A stretch of DNA of 64,000 nucleotides from an uncultured Clostridia bacterium (GTDB taxonomy: Bacteria > Bacillota > Clostridia > Oscillospirales > Oscillospiraceae): positions 1 to 64,000 of the forward strand of contig CANSSG010000001.1 in NCBI GenBank assembly GCA_947649615.1, given 5' to 3'. Below, in pieces: positions 41,554 to 51,467 of the stretch. Position 1 is the first letter of the stretch. The number at the start of each line of letters is the position of its first letter. The translations under genes were made by a program, and so were the position numbers. The notes beneath the pieces were generated by a model that worked only from the letters and a program-made list of their open reading frames with translations, was not told where the DNA came from and ran no database searches.

Positions 41554-42392
41554 AGCGTTCATCCAACAATAAATTCATTATCATGATCCTTTCCCTGGCT
41601 GTGGTGGTGGCCGTGCTGTTCAGCGTCATGAGTTATTTTTCCACTACCTCCGCCGCGCTGCCCAATATCGCCGGTATTATTGTCTCGCCCTTTCGCTCCG
41701 TAACCGCTTCCGTGTCGGAAATGGTACGGGACTTGACCGGGTATTTTACCGAGTTCGACAGCCTTAAGGAGGAAAACCGGCAGCTTAAAATCAAAATCGC
41801 CGAGATGGAAGAGGATATCCGTCAGGCCACCTTCGACCGGGAAGAAAATGCCCATCTGCGGAAGGTCGCGGAGCTGCGGGAACAGCGCCGCGACCTCCAT
41901 CTGGAGTCCGCCCGGGTGCTGGTGCAGGATTCCTCTAATTGGTATAGCCTGCTGACCATCAACAAAGGCACCTCCTACGACATCGCGGTGGGCGACTGCG
42001 TGGTGACTGAGGAAGGGTACTTTTTAGGCGTGGTGACGGAAACGGGGCTGAACTGGGCCACTGTGCGCACCATTCTGGACAGCGAATCTTCCATCGGCGC
42101 GCTCGTGTTCCGCAGCGGCGGGAGTGCGCTGGCGCAAGGAGACTTTTCCCTCATGGGCCAGGGACGGATGGCGCTGTCCTACCTGGGGGCGGAGCCGGAC
42201 GTGGTGGCCGGGGATTTGGTCGTAACCTCCGGTTTGGGCGGGTATTTCCCATCCCAAATCGTCATCGGCTACGTGGAGGAAATTCGGACCAGCGACAATG
42301 GGCTGGCTCATTACGCCGTGCTCAAGCCGGAAATGTCCCTGGAAGGGCTGACGGAAATCTATGTGGTCACCAGCTTTGACGTGGTGGAATAG
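41550..42392 (+). CDS. mreC: Rod shape-determining protein MreC
   Basis: A 280-residue protein with one N-terminal membrane helix (FIIMILSLAVVVAVLFSVMSYF, about residues 9-30), a coiled coil (about 60-105: FDSLKEENRQLKIKIAEMEEDI) and two beta-barrel domains in the exterior. It scaffolds cell-wall elongation with MreD and PBP2. The start is TTG 41550, overlapping the maf stop, with GAGGAGG 8 nt before. Confidence 0.93.
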   Translation: MKRSSNNKFIIMILSLAVVVAVLFSVMSYFSTTSAALPNIAGIIVSPFRSVTASVSEMVRDLTGYFTEFDSLKEENRQLKIKIAEMEEDIRQATFDREENAHLRKVAELREQRRDLHLESARVLVQDSSNWYSLLTINKGTSYDIAVGDCVVTEEGYFLGVVTETGLNWATVRTILDSESSIGALVFRSGGSALAQGDFSLMGQGRMALSYLGAEPDVVAGDLVVTSGLGGYFPSQIVIGYVEEIRTSDNGLAHYAVLKPEMSLEGLTEIYVVTSFDVVE

Positions 42393-42407
42393 GGAAGGCG
42401 GAAGGGT

Positions 42408-42920
42408 ATGCTGCCAAAAAGTTATCGTGTTTTTAAATGGCTGGTCTATGCCGCCGCTACGCTGCTGCTGTGCGGCGTACAGTCCTTGCTCTGCAACAAC
42501 CTGCGGGTATTCGGCGTAACGCCGTTTCTCTATCCCCTGCTCCCGGCGATGGTGGCTATGTTCGAGGGAACCAGGCCCGGGGCGGTGTTTGGGCTGGTGC
42601 TGGGGATTTTTTGCGATTTGCTGGTCCCTGCGCCCTTTCGGGGGTTCTTTACCATCGCTTTCCCTGCTGCGGCGGTATTTGCCGCCGGAATCGCCAGCCG
42701 GCTGCTGTCCCGGGGCGTTCTGTGCGCCCTGGTGGTGTCGGCGGCCGGGCTGCTGACGGTCTGCGCTTTCCGCCTGGCGGTGCAGGTGCTAAGCGGCGGG
42801 CAGTACCTTGGGCTGATGGCCCGGATTTCTTTGGCGGAAACGCTCTTAACGCTCCCCTTTGTTTTGGCGGCGCTGCCTGTGTACCGGAGCATTTTTCGGA
42901 AGTGCGCGGCGGATTATTGA
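42408..42920 (+). CDS. mreD: Rod shape-determining protein MreD
   Basis: A 170-residue, very hydrophobic protein with about five membrane helices and the MreD pattern PFLYPLLPAMVAMFEGTRPGAVFGLVLGIFCDLLV (in the first 70 residues). It partners MreC in the elongation complex. ATG 42408 is 13 nt after the mreC stop, with GGAAGGCGGAAGG before it. Confidence 0.88.
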   Translation: MLPKSYRVFKWLVYAAATLLLCGVQSLLCNNLRVFGVTPFLYPLLPAMVAMFEGTRPGAVFGLVLGIFCDLLVPAPFRGFFTIAFPAAAVFAAGIASRLLSRGVLCALVVSAAGLLTVCAFRLAVQVLSGGQYLGLMARISLAETLLTLPFVLAALPVYRSIFRKCAADY

Positions 42921-42956
42921 ACCCGCGCATGGTGTGGATGAAGAAAGGAAATTCCG

Positions 42957-45167
42957 TTGGATAACGAAAAGCATTTTTTTAGAAGGTCAAATCTTCTGCT
43001 CATCGCCTATCTGGCCTGCCTGATCTGCTTCGTGGGCATCATGTACGACGCGCAGATTGTTCACGGCGCGGACTATTTGTCCGAGTCTACCATCCAGGTC
43101 ACCACCACCCAGCCGGTGAAAAGCTACCGAGGCATCATTACCGACCGCAACGGGAAGGTGCTGGTCTCTAACCGGGAGATATATACCGTAACCTTTGACC
43201 CGGAAAAGGTTGTGGACAACCCGGAAATCGTCCCCGCCGGGGGAAATACCGTCCACTCCGAAAGCGTGGCCCAGGCTATGCTGAGACTGCTGGAACTGCT
43301 GGAGGAGCAGGGCATTGCATGGGAGGACGGGCTGCCGGTATCCCAGTCGTCTCCCTTTGCGTATACCTTCTCGGAAGCGACCGGGACGCAGCGGATACGG
43401 TTCCAGAATTTCTTGACGGACCGGGACTGGTCCGCCACCGAAATCACAGCTGCAACAAAGCTGCCCCTCATGAGCCAGAAGGTGCTCAAGGAGTTTTACC
43501 TAACCACCTCTTCCGGCATGACGGCGGAGCAGTTTATGGTCCTGATGCGCAAGGAGTTTGGGATTCCGGAGAATTTTACCAAGCTGCAAGCGAGAAAAGT
43601 GCTGGGCGTCCTCTATGAACTGCGGCTGCGGACGCTGGACCGGAACGCGGCTACGGTACCCTACTTCCTTGCGGAGGATGTGCCGGTGGAATTGATCTCC
43701 CTGCTCAACGACGGCGCGTTTACCGGCGCCGTGGTGGACAGCAAGGCCGTGCGGCAGTACCACACCGACAACGCCGCCCACATCCTGGGGCGCATCGGCT
43801 CCATCCGGGACCGGGAGGAGCAGGCCGCGCTGAACGAAGCCTACAACGCCGCCAAGGAGAGCGGGGCGGACTTGACCGGGCTGCATTACTACCAACTGGA
43901 TGAACAAGTGGGCAAGGACGGCGTTGAACTGGCTTTTGAGGAATTCCTCAGGGGCGAGGAGGGCGTACGGGCCATTACCACCAACCAGGACGGGAAAATC
44001 ACCAGCGAATTGTACACCATCGAGCCGAAACCTGGCGGCACGGTAGCCCTGACCATCGACATTGACTTCCAGGCCCAGGTGGAGGCCGCCCTGGCCGCAG
44101 GCGTGGAAGCCACCAAGGCCAGCGCCAAGAACGAGGAGGAGGAAAAGCGGGCGCTGACGATCGGCGGCGCTGCCGCAGTGGTCAGCGTCAAGGACGCGGA
44201 GGTGCTGGCGCTGGCGACCTATCCTACCTACAGCCAGCAGACCTATGCCGAAGATCTTGAGACCCTCTCCCAGGACCGCGCCTCCCCCTATACCAACCGG
44301 GCGGTGAACAGCGCCTACGCGCCAGGCTCTACCTTTAAGCCCATGACCGCCGCCGCCGCGCTGGAAGCGGGGATCATTGACACAAAGTCAAAAATCAATG
44401 CCACCGGCTCCTGGCTGTATCCCGGGGACCCTAACAGCCATGCCAACTGCTGGCTTTACAACAGCAGCAGGGGGCGGCACGGGCGCATTAACGTCAGCGA
44501 GGCCATTACCGTTTCCTGCAACTACTTTTTCGCGGAGATGGGGTACCAGCTCGGCCTGGACCGGCTTAACGAATACGCCGCCGCCTTTGGGCTGGGGGAG
44601 CGCACCGGCATTGAAATCAGCGAGCGTACCGGCCAGCGCCACGAAAACGCCCCCGGCGAGGACCAGTCCCCCTGGGCCGGGTTCGGCCAGGCCCAGCAGC
44701 TTTACACCCCCCTCCAGCTTGCAAACTATATCACCGTGCTCCTCCGGGGCGGGGAGCGGCTGGACGCCCACCTGCTGCGGGATGTCACCAGCTATGACGG
44801 AAGCGCCGTCCTCTATACCCATCAGCCGCAGGTGCTCTCGGACCTGGACCTGGCCGGGGAAAATCTGGCGGCCATTAAAAAGGGCATGGGCGACCTGGTG
44901 AACAAGTCCCTGGCGCGGGACTTTAAAGACTGCATCGTCACCGCCGGAGCCAAGACCGGCAGCGCCCAGGTGGGCGACCTGGCCGCCAACGGCGTGTTCG
45001 TCTGCTTCGCTCCCTTTGACGAACCTGAAATCGCCGTGGCCATCGTCATCGAGCAGGGGCGGAGCGGCGCGGCCCTGGCCTCTACCGCCGTGCAGATTCT
45101 CAACGATTACTTTGCCCCCAGCGACATCGGGTACGCCATCGCGCCGGAGGGCGCGCTGCTGCCATAA
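42957..45167 (+). CDS. Class B penicillin-binding protein (PBP2-like transpeptidase)
   Basis: A 736-residue class B PBP. One N-terminal membrane anchor (LLLIAYLACLICFVGIMYD, about residues 13-31) precedes a dimerisation domain with YRGIITDRNGKVLV, and a transpeptidase domain with the catalytic STFK (in APGSTFKPM, near residue 460), SCN (SCNYFFAEM, near 520) and KTG (AGAKTGSAQ, near 664). It crosslinks peptidoglycan, probably in cell elongation given the mreCD context. The TTG start at 42957 follows AAAGGAAA. It resembles MrdA/PBP2 more than FtsI by position. Confidence 0.92.
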   Translation: MDNEKHFFRRSNLLLIAYLACLICFVGIMYDAQIVHGADYLSESTIQVTTTQPVKSYRGIITDRNGKVLVSNREIYTVTFDPEKVVDNPEIVPAGGNTVHSESVAQAMLRLLELLEEQGIAWEDGLPVSQSSPFAYTFSEATGTQRIRFQNFLTDRDWSATEITAATKLPLMSQKVLKEFYLTTSSGMTAEQFMVLMRKEFGIPENFTKLQARKVLGVLYELRLRTLDRNAATVPYFLAEDVPVELISLLNDGAFTGAVVDSKAVRQYHTDNAAHILGRIGSIRDREEQAALNEAYNAAKESGADLTGLHYYQLDEQVGKDGVELAFEEFLRGEEGVRAITTNQDGKITSELYTIEPKPGGTVALTIDIDFQAQVEAALAAGVEATKASAKNEEEEKRALTIGGAAAVVSVKDAEVLALATYPTYSQQTYAEDLETLSQDRASPYTNRAVNSAYAPGSTFKPMTAAAALEAGIIDTKSKINATGSWLYPGDPNSHANCWLYNSSRGRHGRINVSEAITVSCNYFFAEMGYQLGLDRLNEYAAAFGLGERTGIEISERTGQRHENAPGEDQSPWAGFGQAQQLYTPLQLANYITVLLRGGERLDAHLLRDVTSYDGSAVLYTHQPQVLSDLDLAGENLAAIKKGMGDLVNKSLARDFKDCIVTAGAKTGSAQVGDLAANGVFVCFAPFDEPEIAVAIVIEQGRSGAALASTAVQILNDYFAPSDIGYAIAPEGALLP

Positions 45168-45206
45168 ATTGTTCGGAAAATTCAATCATACAAGGAAACA
45201 TCCATT

Positions 45207-47081
45207 ATGAGCACAAATATCTTTGACCCAAGAGACAGCCAATGCAAGTCGCCCTATGGCGCGGTCCCCTGCGGCACGAAGATTACCGTCACCCTCCGCC
45301 CCAGCCGGGCGGAGGGCTTTGGGGCCTGCTCCCTGCTCTGGTACGCCGAGTTTGCGGACCGCAGGGAGGAAATTCCTCTGGCCTACGCCGGAACCGACGG
45401 GGACCGGGACCTTTTTACCACCGTCTGCCAAGCTGCCAGCCAGCCCGAGCTGGTCTGGTACCGCTTCCGCCTCCAGCGGCGCAGCGGGGAAATCGTTTGG
45501 CTGGGGAAAAACGGAATGGGTGCGGAAAAGGACGTGATCCCCTGGCAGCAGACGGTATACGATGGCTCTGCTCCCACGCCGGACTGGTTTGGACGGGGTC
45601 CGGCCTATCAGATTTTCCCGGACCGGTTCCGCCGCACCGCCGTGCCGGACCCTGCCGGGATGCTGGGGGACCGGTTGGTCCATCAGGATTGGGATGAGGG
45701 CATGGAATACCTGCCGGACGAGAAGGGCGAAATCCGAAACCGGGACTTTTTCGGGGGGAACCTGGCGGGGGTGGAGGAAAAGCTGGACTACCTCCAATCC
45801 CTGGGTACCAAAACCATCTATTTCTGCCCCATCTTTGAATCTGACAGCAACCACCGCTACAACACGGGGGATTATGAGAAAATCGACCCCATGCTGGGTT
45901 CTGCCGGGGACTTCCGGCGGCTGTGCGAAAAAGCCCACAAGCTGGGGATGCGGGTAATGCTGGACGGCGTATTCAACCATACCGGCAGCAACAGCAAATA
46001 CTTTAACGCCGATGGCAGCTATCCCGGTTTGGGGGCCGCACAGAGCAAGGACAGCCCCTATTATCCCTGGTATACCTTTTTGGATTGGCCTGGGGCCTAT
46101 GAAGCCTGGTGGGGTGTGCGGACGCTTCCGGCGGTGAACGAGAGCCGCCCGTCTTATGTGGACTATATCATCCAGGGTGAAGATTCCATTATCCGCCGGT
46201 GGCTCCGGGCCGGGGCGGACGCATGGCGGCTGGATGTGGCGGACGAGCTGCCGGATGCGTTTATTGCGCAAATCCGGGCCGCTATGGCAGAGGAAAAGCC
46301 GGACAGCTTCCTTTTAGGCGAGGTCTGGGAGGACGGCAGCAATAAAATCGCCTACGACCAGCGGCGGAGATACCTGCTGGGCCGGGAGACCCACGGGCTG
46401 ATGAACTATCCCTTCCGGGTGGCGGCGCTGGCCTATTTGCAGGGCGGGGATGCGCAAAGCTTTATGGAAGCCATGGAAACCATCCGGGAAAACTATCCGC
46501 CCCCCGCCTTTTACAGCGGCATGAATATGCTTGGCACCCACGACACGCCGCGGGTGCTGACCATGCTGGGGGTGAAGCCGGAGGACGTCCCCGCCGGCCG
46601 GACCGCCCGGGCGGCGTACCGCATGTCCCCCCAAGAGCGGGAGCGGGGCCTGCGGCTACTGCGGGTGGGCGCGGTACTGCTGTACGCCTTCCCCGGTGCG
46701 CCCACGGTGTATTATGGCGACGAAGCGGGCATGGAAGGCTTTGAGGACCCCTTTAACCGGGGGACTTACCCCTGGGGCCGGGAGGACCAGGAACTACAGC
46801 GGCATTTTGCTTTACTGGGCAGGCTGCGCAACAGCCGGGCCTCCCTACAGAGCGGCGAACTGCAATGGCTCCATGCCGCCGGGCCGGTGCTGGCCTTCGC
46901 CAGGACGGAGGGGGATGAAGTTACCGTGGCCGTCCTCAACGCCGGGACGGAAGCGGCAAAGGTATCCATTCCCTGGCCTGAACATCTGGCGACAGACGCG
47001 CTGTCTGGGCAGCAGTTTGTTGCTGTCCAGGGCGGCCTTCAAGTCCAGGTGCCGGGGATGGACAGCATGCTCTTATGCTGA
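45207..47081 (+). CDS. GH13 alpha-glucosidase / neopullulanase-like glycoside hydrolase
   Basis: A 624-residue alpha-amylase-family enzyme. An N-terminal beta-sandwich (to about residue 110) resembles the CBM34-like domain of neopullulanases and cyclomaltodextrinases. The barrel has GVFNHTG near residue 252, nucleophile Asp343 in AWRLDVADE, acid Glu372 in LGEVWED, and stabiliser Asp446 in GTHDTPRVL. It should hydrolyse short alpha-glucans in the cytoplasm, as there is no signal peptide. It follows the PBP gene by 39 nt with its own AAGGAAA site; the functional link with cell-shape genes is unclear. Confidence 0.9.
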   Translation: MSTNIFDPRDSQCKSPYGAVPCGTKITVTLRPSRAEGFGACSLLWYAEFADRREEIPLAYAGTDGDRDLFTTVCQAASQPELVWYRFRLQRRSGEIVWLGKNGMGAEKDVIPWQQTVYDGSAPTPDWFGRGPAYQIFPDRFRRTAVPDPAGMLGDRLVHQDWDEGMEYLPDEKGEIRNRDFFGGNLAGVEEKLDYLQSLGTKTIYFCPIFESDSNHRYNTGDYEKIDPMLGSAGDFRRLCEKAHKLGMRVMLDGVFNHTGSNSKYFNADGSYPGLGAAQSKDSPYYPWYTFLDWPGAYEAWWGVRTLPAVNESRPSYVDYIIQGEDSIIRRWLRAGADAWRLDVADELPDAFIAQIRAAMAEEKPDSFLLGEVWEDGSNKIAYDQRRRYLLGRETHGLMNYPFRVAALAYLQGGDAQSFMEAMETIRENYPPPAFYSGMNMLGTHDTPRVLTMLGVKPEDVPAGRTARAAYRMSPQERERGLRLLRVGAVLLYAFPGAPTVYYGDEAGMEGFEDPFNRGTYPWGREDQELQRHFALLGRLRNSRASLQSGELQWLHAAGPVLAFARTEGDEVTVAVLNAGTEAAKVSIPWPEHLATDALSGQQFVAVQGGLQVQVPGMDSMLLC

Positions 47082-47134
47082 TTCCCAATCGCAGCGAAGC
47101 CGCTCAGGCGGCCTCCAGCGGCTATAAACTATAA

Positions 47135-47167
47135 AAAACCGGAACGGCCCGATGCCGTTCCGGTTTT
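47135..47167. terminator. Bidirectional terminator between the GH13 gene and ftsH
   Basis: A 13-bp stem, AAAACCGGAACGG/CCGTTCCGGTTTT, is flanked by A-run and T-run sequences, serving both converging genes. Confidence 0.9.
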
Positions 47168-47178
47168 TCTAACCTGGG

Positions 47179-49029
47179 CTACTCCTCTGGCTTGGCCTTG
47201 GGAAAGCCCATGACGCGCGCAAAGTCCTCGCCGGACATGGTTTCATGCTCCAGCAGATATGCCGCCACGGCTTCCATCTGGGTCCGGTTGGCTTCCAGAA
47301 CGTCCTGGCAGCGGCGGTAGCCCTGGTCGATGATGGCCTTGACTTCGCTGTCAATCTGGGCGGCTACTTCCTCGGAATACGTTTTTGCCTGGGCCATGCT
47401 GCGGCCAATGAACACCTCGTCATGGCCGGAATTGAAGCTCACCGCCCCCAGCTTGTCGCTCATGCCGTAGGCAGTCACCATCTTCCTTGCCAGATCGGAC
47501 GCCCGCTGGATATCGTTGGACGCGCCGGTAGAGATGTCGTTCAGGAAAAGGCTTTCCGCCACCCGCCCGCCCAGCAGGGCGGCGATTTCTTCTTCCATAT
47601 ACCGTTTGGAGTAGTACCCCCGGTCCTCCCCGGGCAAGGAGATGGTCATGCCGCCCGCCTGCCCCCTGGGAACGATGGTCACCTGATGGACCGGGTCCAC
47701 GCTGGACAGGCAGTGGTGCATCACCGCATGTCCCGCCTCGTGGTAAGCGGTAAGGCGGCGTTCATGGGCGGGGACCACCCGGCTTTTCTTCTCTGGCCCG
47801 GCAATGACCTTGATGACCGCTTCCTGCAAGGCGTCCATGGTAATAAACTTCTGCCCCCGCCGCGCGGAGAGCAGCGCCCCCTCATTGACCAGGTTTTCCA
47901 GGTCCGCCCCGGTGAAACCGGAGGTGCCTTGGGCCAGGACCTTCAAATCCACATCCTCCGCCAATGGCTTGTTCCTGGTGTGGACGGCCAGGATTTCCTC
48001 CCGGCCCTTGCTGTCGGGACGGCCCACATAGACCTGCCGGTCGAACCGCCCGGGACGCAGCAGCGCCGGGTCCAGGATATCCGCCCGGTTGGTCGCCGCC
48101 AGGACAACCACCCCCGTGTTGCTGCCGAAGCCGTCCATTTCCACCAGGAGCTGGTTCAAGGTCTGTTCCCGCTCGTCGTGTCCGCCGCCCAGGCCCGCGC
48201 CCCTCTGGCGGCCCACAGCGTCGATTTCGTCGATGAACACCACCGAGGGGGCCACCTTTTTCGCTTCCTCGAACAAATCCCGCACCCGGCTCGCGCCTAC
48301 GCCCACATACAGCTCCACAAAATCGGAGCCGGAGATAGACAAAAACTGCACCCCGGCCTCTCCCGCCACGGCCTTAGCCAGCAGGGTCTTGCCGGTACCC
48401 GGAGGGCCGACCAGCAGGACGCCTTTGGGGATTCTGGCCCCTAAGTCCAGGTATTTCTGCGGGTCCTTGAGGAAGCCGACGATTTCCTGTAACTCCTCTT
48501 TTTCCTCATTGGCCCCGGCCACATCGGCAAAGCTGGTCTTCCCATCGCTGTCGGAGCCGAAGCGAATCCGGGCCTTTCCGAACCGCCGCCCCTGGTCCAT
48601 GCCGCCGCCGCCCATACCCTGGGCGCGCATCATCATATACTGCCACGCCAAAAATATCCCGCCAATGAGCAGCACGTACAGCATGATCTCGCTCCACCAC
48701 GGGGGCCGGTACACCGGTGCGTAGTCATAATCTGCCAGAACCCCCGCGGCTTTCTGCTCCTGGATCAGCCCGCCCAGTTCCGCCCGGAACCGCTCCGCGC
48801 TGCCCAGGTCGTTGCGCACTGTGGAGCCATCCTTCAGGTTGAGGTACAGTTCATCGCCGTCCTTGACGAAGAAGCTGGCCACCTGTTCCCGGCGGAACAG
48901 CTCTTCCACCTGGGCGTAAGAAATTTTCGGCGTACGCAGTGCGCCGAAGAACAGATAGTAGCCGCACAGCAGCAGCAGAATGACCGCCAAATATAGCCCC
49001 ATGCTGGGATGGTTTCTCTGCTTGGTCAA
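47179..49029 (-). CDS. ftsH: ATP-dependent zinc metalloprotease FtsH
   Basis: A 616-residue membrane protease. Two membrane helices near residues 9-27 and 112-131 flank an extracytoplasmic domain. The AAA+ ATPase has Walker A GPPGTGKT near 207, Walker [11 protein letters not shown] near 265, and the second-region-of-homology motif [21 protein letters not shown] near 311-331. The peptidase motif HEAGH is near residue 434. FtsH degrades membrane and regulatory proteins. The start is TTG 49029, 7 nt after AAAGGAG. It ends the tilS-GNAT-hpt-ftsH group, a classic order. Confidence 0.96.
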   Translation of the reverse strand: MTKQRNHPSMGLYLAVILLLLCGYYLFFGALRTPKISYAQVEELFRREQVASFFVKDGDELYLNLKDGSTVRNDLGSAERFRAELGGLIQEQKAAGVLADYDYAPVYRPPWWSEIMLYVLLIGGIFLAWQYMMMRAQGMGGGGMDQGRRFGKARIRFGSDSDGKTSFADVAGANEEKEELQEIVGFLKDPQKYLDLGARIPKGVLLVGPPGTGKTLLAKAVAGEAGVQFLSISGSDFVELYVGVGASRVRDLFEEAKKVAPSVVFIDEIDAVGRQRGAGLGGGHDEREQTLNQLLVEMDGFGSNTGVVVLAATNRADILDPALLRPGRFDRQVYVGRPDSKGREEILAVHTRNKPLAEDVDLKVLAQGTSGFTGADLENLVNEGALLSARRGQKFITMDALQEAVIKVIAGPEKKSRVVPAHERRLTAYHEAGHAVMHHCLSSVDPVHQVTIVPRGQAGGMTISLPGEDRGYYSKRYMEEEIAALLGGRVAESLFLNDISTGASNDIQRASDLARKMVTAYGMSDKLGAVSFNSGHDEVFIGRSMAQAKTYSEEVAAQIDSEVKAIIDQGYRRCQDVLEANRTQMEAVAAYLLEHETMSGEDFARVMGFPKAKPEE

Positions 49030-49081
49030 AAAATCACTCCTTTGGCCGGAGCGGAGCGCCCCGGCCTGTTATGAATCCCGT

Positions 49082-49639
49082 TTATTCGTCGTTTCCGCCA
49101 TAGACCTCCGGCTTCAGGACGCCTATGTAGGGGAGGTTGCGGTATTTCTGGCAGTAATCCAGGCCGTAGCCCACCACAAACTCGTCGGGTACAGTAAAGC
49201 CGATATAATCGGCGGTAATGACCTTTGTCCGGCGGCTGGGCTTGTCCAGCAGGGTGCAGATGGATACCGACGCGGCCCCCTTAGTGGCAAAATACTGCTT
49301 CAGGAAGCAGAGGGTGTTGCCGGAGTCCAAAATATCCTCGATCACCACCAGGTTCCGGCCCGTAATATCCTGCTGGATATCGTGGGTGATTTTCACCGCC
49401 CCGGAAGAGCTGGTCGCGTTCCCATAGGAGGAAACGGCGATAAATTCCACGTCGCACCGCACCTGGCAGGCCCGGACGATGTCCGCCATAAAAATGAAAG
49501 CTCCCCGCAGGACGCTGACGAACAGAGGGTTTTTGTCCTTCAAATCCTCATACATCTCCATGCCCATGGCTTCAATTCTCGCGGCAATCTGCTTTTCCGT
49601 GTAGAGCACCTTTAAAATGTCCTGATCCATTGTTCCCAT
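49082..49639 (-). CDS. hpt: Hypoxanthine phosphoribosyltransferase
   Basis: A 185-residue purine salvage enzyme with the PRPP-binding motif VVIEDILDSGNTL (near residue 100) and the late VPDEFVVGYGLDY (near 155). It converts hypoxanthine (and often guanine) to the nucleotide using PRPP. ATG 49639 follows AAAGGAGAGAGG; the upstream in-frame part lacks a site. It lies between a GNAT gene and ftsH, the usual tilS-hpt-ftsH arrangement interrupted by one gene. Confidence 0.95.
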   Translation of the reverse strand: MGTMDQDILKVLYTEKQIAARIEAMGMEMYEDLKDKNPLFVSVLRGAFIFMADIVRACQVRCDVEFIAVSSYGNATSSSGAVKITHDIQQDITGRNLVVIEDILDSGNTLCFLKQYFATKGAASVSICTLLDKPSRRTKVITADYIGFTVPDEFVVGYGLDYCQKYRNLPYIGVLKPEVYGGNDE

Positions 49640-49701
49640 TTTCCTCTCTCCTTTTCCAATTGATTTCCGGCCGCGGCCGTACGCCCCCAGGGCGCGGCCC
49701 C

Positions 49702-50136
49702 TCACGCCGGCCCATGCGCCGCGCCGCAGCCAGCCAAATCCTTCCGCAAAATAATCTCCAGCGGCTCGCCGGGGAGCAGCAACGCGCCGCAGTCCGCGTA
49801 GCCGTGTTTCCGATAGAAAAACTGCGCCTGCTCATTGGACAGCGTGGACGTCAAGACCTGCCGGAAACCAGCCTTTTCCATTTCCGCTTCCCAGTAACGG
49901 AGCAGGCGGCCCCCATGGCCCTGCCCCCGGCAGTCCTCCAAACAGTACAGCATATTGATAAACGGCGTATTGTCCCAGAATAGATTATACCGCAGCCAGC
50001 CTGCCAGCGACTCTCCATGAAAAGCCGCGAGCACCCGTTTTGCGGCGATGCCGTCCCGCAAAGCTTCTGCGGGGACATGGCGGTCATACCGGCGCAGTAC
50101 GGGGAAATCCTCCGCCCCGGCATATCGAATGGTCAT
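49702..50136 (-). CDS. GNAT-family acetyltransferase
   Basis: A 144-residue N-acetyltransferase: TIRYAGAEDFPVLRRYD at the start, the acetyl-CoA loop motif CRGQGHGGRLL near residue 70, and LSNEQAQFFYRKHGYADCG near 99, the usual GNAT C-terminal helix and strand. The acceptor is unknown. ATG 50136 overlaps the tilS stop by 4 nt (ATGA type), so it is translated with tilS. It is an insertion in the usual tilS-hpt order. Confidence 0.83.
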   Translation of the reverse strand: MTIRYAGAEDFPVLRRYDRHVPAEALRDGIAAKRVLAAFHGESLAGWLRYNLFWDNTPFINMLYCLEDCRGQGHGGRLLRYWEAEMEKAGFRQVLTSTLSNEQAQFFYRKHGYADCGALLLPGEPLEIILRKDLAGCGAAHGPA

Positions 50137-51467
50137 TCCGTTCCTCCCCCATCCGGCAGAAGCGTCACCGTTACCAGCGGCCCGCCGTCCTCCGGCCTGA
50201 AGCCCCAATCTGCCGCCACGCCGAACACCGCCGCGATTTTGCCGTCTACCAGCACCGCCGGATGGCGTCCCCGGTCTGCCAGGGACAGGCCAGCGTCAAG
50301 ATAGAGCCGCTTGATGGTTCTCCTGCCGTTCTCCACAGCCAGACGGCCCCCGCCGTCCCAGGGCGCGATGCACAGCCCGCCCCCCGTGTCCCGCAGGACG
50401 GCCCGGTATGGCGTTTCCGCTATTGGGTCCCTTCCCCGCGCCACCAGGACGCGCCACGGACCCCAGGCCTGCTCCCCTTCCCGCAGCTCCATTGGGGGAA
50501 GCGGCGGGGGCTGTTTTTGCAAAACCAACCGCTCCCGGCTCCGTACGGCGCACAGGTTTCCCGGCAGATCCAGAAACCCGCCGCTTCCCAGCGCCAGCAC
50601 ATCCTCCGTCTGCCGCAGGCTCAGGGACGCCCCCAGCCTTTGCGCCATTTCGCGCACCAGGCGGCGGCGTATGGCCTGGTCCTGGCTGTCCAGGACGGCG
50701 GCGGGAAGCATTATGGAATCCTTGCCGCCGGCGGGTAAAAGCCGGTCCGTCTCCCGCTGGAGATGGCCGTTTTCCTCCCGCAGCAGCTTCGCGGCGGAAG
50801 CGATCCGGGCGGCGCAGCCGGGCGCAATCTCCTCCAGCAGGGGCATGACCTCCAGACGGACGCGGTTGCGGGTGTATACGGCGTCCTGATTGCTCTCGTC
50901 CTCCACATAGGGGATGGCGTTCCGGGCAATATACGCGTCAATTTCATCCCTGCCGGTTTCCAGCAGGGGGCGCACAATTTTCCCCCGCACCGGCGGGATG
51001 CCGCCCATCCCCTGCGGCCCTGCGCCCCGCAGCAAATGGAGCAGTACGGTTTCCGCGTTATCCTCCCGGTGGTGGGCGGCGGCGATCCGTTCCGCCCCCA
51101 TGTCCTGCGCGGCGGTTTCAAGGAAGGCATAGCGCAGCGTCCTGGCCGCGTCCTCGATGCTAAGCCCCTCCCGGCCGGCAAACGCCCGGGTGTCCCCCCT
51201 CCCGCAGGTCAGGGGGATGCCCTTGCCTTGGCACCACGCCCGGACGAATGCCTCGTCCCGGTCCGCCGCCGCCCGCAGCCCGTGGTGGAAATGGGCGGCA
51301 GCAACCTGGAACCCGGCTTCCCCGGCCAGCCTGGACAAAATATGCAGCAGCGCCATGGAATCCCGTCCGCCGGAGACGGCGCACAGCACGGTCCCGCCCT
51401 GGGGCAGCATGTGGAACCGTTCACAGTATGCCCAAACCCGGCGGGCCAAACCGTCAGCCCTCCTCAT
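50133..51467 (-). CDS. tilS: tRNA(Ile)-lysidine synthase
   Basis: A 444-residue enzyme with the PP-loop motif AVSGGRDSMALL (near residue 32) and HFHHGLR near 60, then the C-terminal TilS domains. It modifies the CAU anticodon of tRNA-Ile2 to lysidine, essential for reading AUA. ATG 51467 overlaps the end of dnaB by 14 nt, so translation is probably coupled. Confidence 0.93.
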   Translation of the reverse strand: MRRADGLARRVWAYCERFHMLPQGGTVLCAVSGGRDSMALLHILSRLAGEAGFQVAAAHFHHGLRAAADRDEAFVRAWCQGKGIPLTCGRGDTRAFAGREGLSIEDAARTLRYAFLETAAQDMGAERIAAAHHREDNAETVLLHLLRGAGPQGMGGIPPVRGKIVRPLLETGRDEIDAYIARNAIPYVEDESNQDAVYTRNRVRLEVMPLLEEIAPGCAARIASAAKLLREENGHLQRETDRLLPAGGKDSIMLPAAVLDSQDQAIRRRLVREMAQRLGASLSLRQTEDVLALGSGGFLDLPGNLCAVRSRERLVLQKQPPPLPPMELREGEQAWGPWRVLVARGRDPIAETPYRAVLRDTGGGLCIAPWDGGGRLAVENGRRTIKRLYLDAGLSLADRGRHPAVLVDGKIAAVFGVAADWGFRPEDGGPLVTVTLLPDGGGTE